This document shows positions 32,388 through 33,264 of a DNA stretch of 33,264 nt, piece after piece. The notes below the pieces were generated by a model. The model was not told the origin of the DNA. It saw only the letters and a program-made list of their open reading frames with translations, and ran no database searches. Position 1 is the stretch's first letter. Every line of letters starts with the position of its first letter. The translations under genes and the position numbers were made by a program. Source of the stretch: an uncultured Erysipelotrichaceae bacterium (GTDB lineage Bacteria > Bacillota_I > Bacilli_A > Erysipelotrichales > Erysipelotrichaceae); contig ONSK01000220.1 in the NCBI GenBank assembly GCA_900320455.1, positions 1 through 33,264 of the forward strand. The letters run 5' to 3'.

Positions 32388-33264
32388 TTACAGATTCTGC
32401 ATCATCTTCATCGGCATCAGCATCACCAGATACACAAATACGATCATCACGCCGATCACGGCATAGGAGAGCAGCTGAACGGCTGAGGAGAAGCGGCGGA
32501 TCAGCGTTTCCGTCCTGAGACTGCTCATCTGCAGATATCCTTCCAGCATCTTTTCGCACTGCGAGGCATGAAATGCCGTTCTGAGAAAACGGGACAGCGA
32601 AGGATCCACGTCAATGGCAGACACAGCCGTTTCAAAATCACTGCCGTGTGAAAGCATTCTGTCCATCTCTTCCGCGATCAGTCCGACAAGCGGCTTGCCT
32701 TCCAGGTTCTGTAACAGATGCAGCGTATTGATCGTTGAGATATTGCGCCTGACGCATTCCAGGTAATAGCGGGAAAAGTCTTCCGAGGCATGGCGTATCA
32801 TCAGGATTCCCCTGTTATGTGCCGCAAGAAACAGATATGTTTTCCGGATCCGTTTCGGACGGGTACAGAATACCGCAAGCAAAGATCCTGCAAGAAAGAG
32901 AACAAACAGGACCGCCGAGACGGTCTGAATCAGAATGCGCACGCCGTCCAGTCCTCCTTCCGTCACATGGAAACTCGCCAGCAGGCTGATCATCCGCGGC
33001 AGAACAAAGGACGAAAACAGACAGATCCCGGCCAGTGTTCCGCACATCATCAGGATCGGATACAGCATCTGCCTGATGATTTTCTGACGGATCTGTTTCT
33101 CATTGGCCATGACTGTCATCGAAAGCGAGAGCGCCTGATGAAACGGCAGCACCTGCAGGAAACCATCCATGACATTTCCCAGTCCGCGCGTCAGCAGTGA
33201 TGGAAAGAATGATGCCAGCTGTTCTCCTTTCGCGAGACGCTCACGGACCAGCGTGAACGCATCC
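32388..33264 (-). CDS. comGB: Competence pilus membrane platform protein ComGB, 5' end outside the window
   Basis: At least 291 residues of a type II secretion F-domain (GspF/PilC) protein are present. The frame remains open without a stop to the right edge, so the internal ATG at 33170 is not the start. The region before it (RERLAKGEQLASFFPSLL) matches the family. Three hydrophobic segments are visible: around LYPILMMCGTLAGICLFSSF, around ILIQTVSAVLFVLFLAG and the C-terminal YAVIGVMIVFVYLVMLM. ComGB supports assembly of the pseudopilus with the ATPase ComGA, which should lie beyond the edge. Confidence 0.92.
   Translation of the reverse strand, partial: DAFTLVRERLAKGEQLASFFPSLLTRGLGNVMDGFLQVLPFHQALSLSMTVMANEKQIRQKIIRQMLYPILMMCGTLAGICLFSSFVLPRMISLLASFHVTEGGLDGVRILIQTVSAVLFVLFLAGSLLAVFCTRPKRIRKTYLFLAAHNRGILMIRHASEDFSRYYLECVRRNISTINTLHLLQNLEGKPLVGLIAEEMDRMLSHGSDFETAVSAIDVDPSLSRFLRTAFHASQCEKMLEGYLQMSSLRTETLIRRFSSAVQLLSYAVIGVMIVFVYLVMLMPMKMMQNL

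Noticed and set aside
32370-32559. N-terminal extension of ComGC
   Set aside because: The extra 64 residues overlap comGB in another frame; the ribosome binding site and prepilin leader fix the start at 32367.
33168-33170. ATG as the start of ComGB
   Set aside because: The frame continues upstream to the window edge with F-domain-like residues, so this is an internal Met.

Overview
The window is an ordinary, densely packed chromosomal segment of a mid-GC Firmicute. Strong GGAGG ribosome binding sites, a tRNA-dependent T-box leader, an FMN riboswitch ahead of an ECF-type riboflavin transporter, scpA-scpB, cmk-der-gpsA and a Gram-positive comG pilus operon all point there. The short DnaE, the cmk-der-gpsA order without rpsA and the overall gene content would fit the Erysipelotrichia, but that placement is inference from gene content only. 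I saw no rRNA, tRNA, insertion sequence, prophage or CRISPR array.

Layout. 26-1624 (minus): an OmpR-family response regulator with a Pho-box-like direct repeat in front of it, and an Mrp/NBP35 iron-sulfur carrier ATPase. 1726-3812 (plus): purA translationally coupled to cutC. 3846-7772 (minus): scpA-scpB, a GDSL lipoprotein and a DUF4358-like lipoprotein, with purB beyond a terminator-like hairpin. 7854-11520 (minus): a leucine T-box (specifier CUG) controlling leuS and a threonine aldolase. 11610-14190: puuD-like amidotransferase (plus), then a divergent pair of phosphatase-like proteins (HAD family on minus, membrane-anchored metallophosphoesterase on plus) that both lack key catalytic residues. 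14181-21093 (minus): dnaE, response regulator, histidine kinase, trmN6-like methyltransferase and two unknown genes in one tight array. 21238-24213 (plus): a class A penicillin-binding protein with a long Pro-Thr tail. 24303-28194 (minus): a tail-anchored unknown protein, cmk, der, gpsA. 28279-30740 (minus): FMN-riboswitch-controlled ribU, a five-TM unknown protein and EF-P. 30869-33264 (minus): comGB (cut by the right edge), comGC, comGD, comGE, comGF, comGG.

Most of the window is housekeeping: purine synthesis, chromosome segregation (ScpAB), replication (DnaE), translation (LeuS, EF-P, Der), phospholipid precursor synthesis (GpsA), cell wall synthesis (PBP1A) and DNA uptake (ComG). A recurring feature is the extended -10 promoter (TGn plus TATAAT-like) lying very close to the start codon, which repeatedly helps to choose the start. 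I see no obvious new multi-gene defence or metabolic system. The most interesting points are at protein level: EF-P with Met at the normally modified Lys position, two adjacent catalytically degenerate phosphatases sharing a compact divergent promoter, an in-frame amber codon joining two unknown genes, a ComGD without an evident prepilin leader, and altered signature residues in LeuS (KMGKR) and Der (NMxD).
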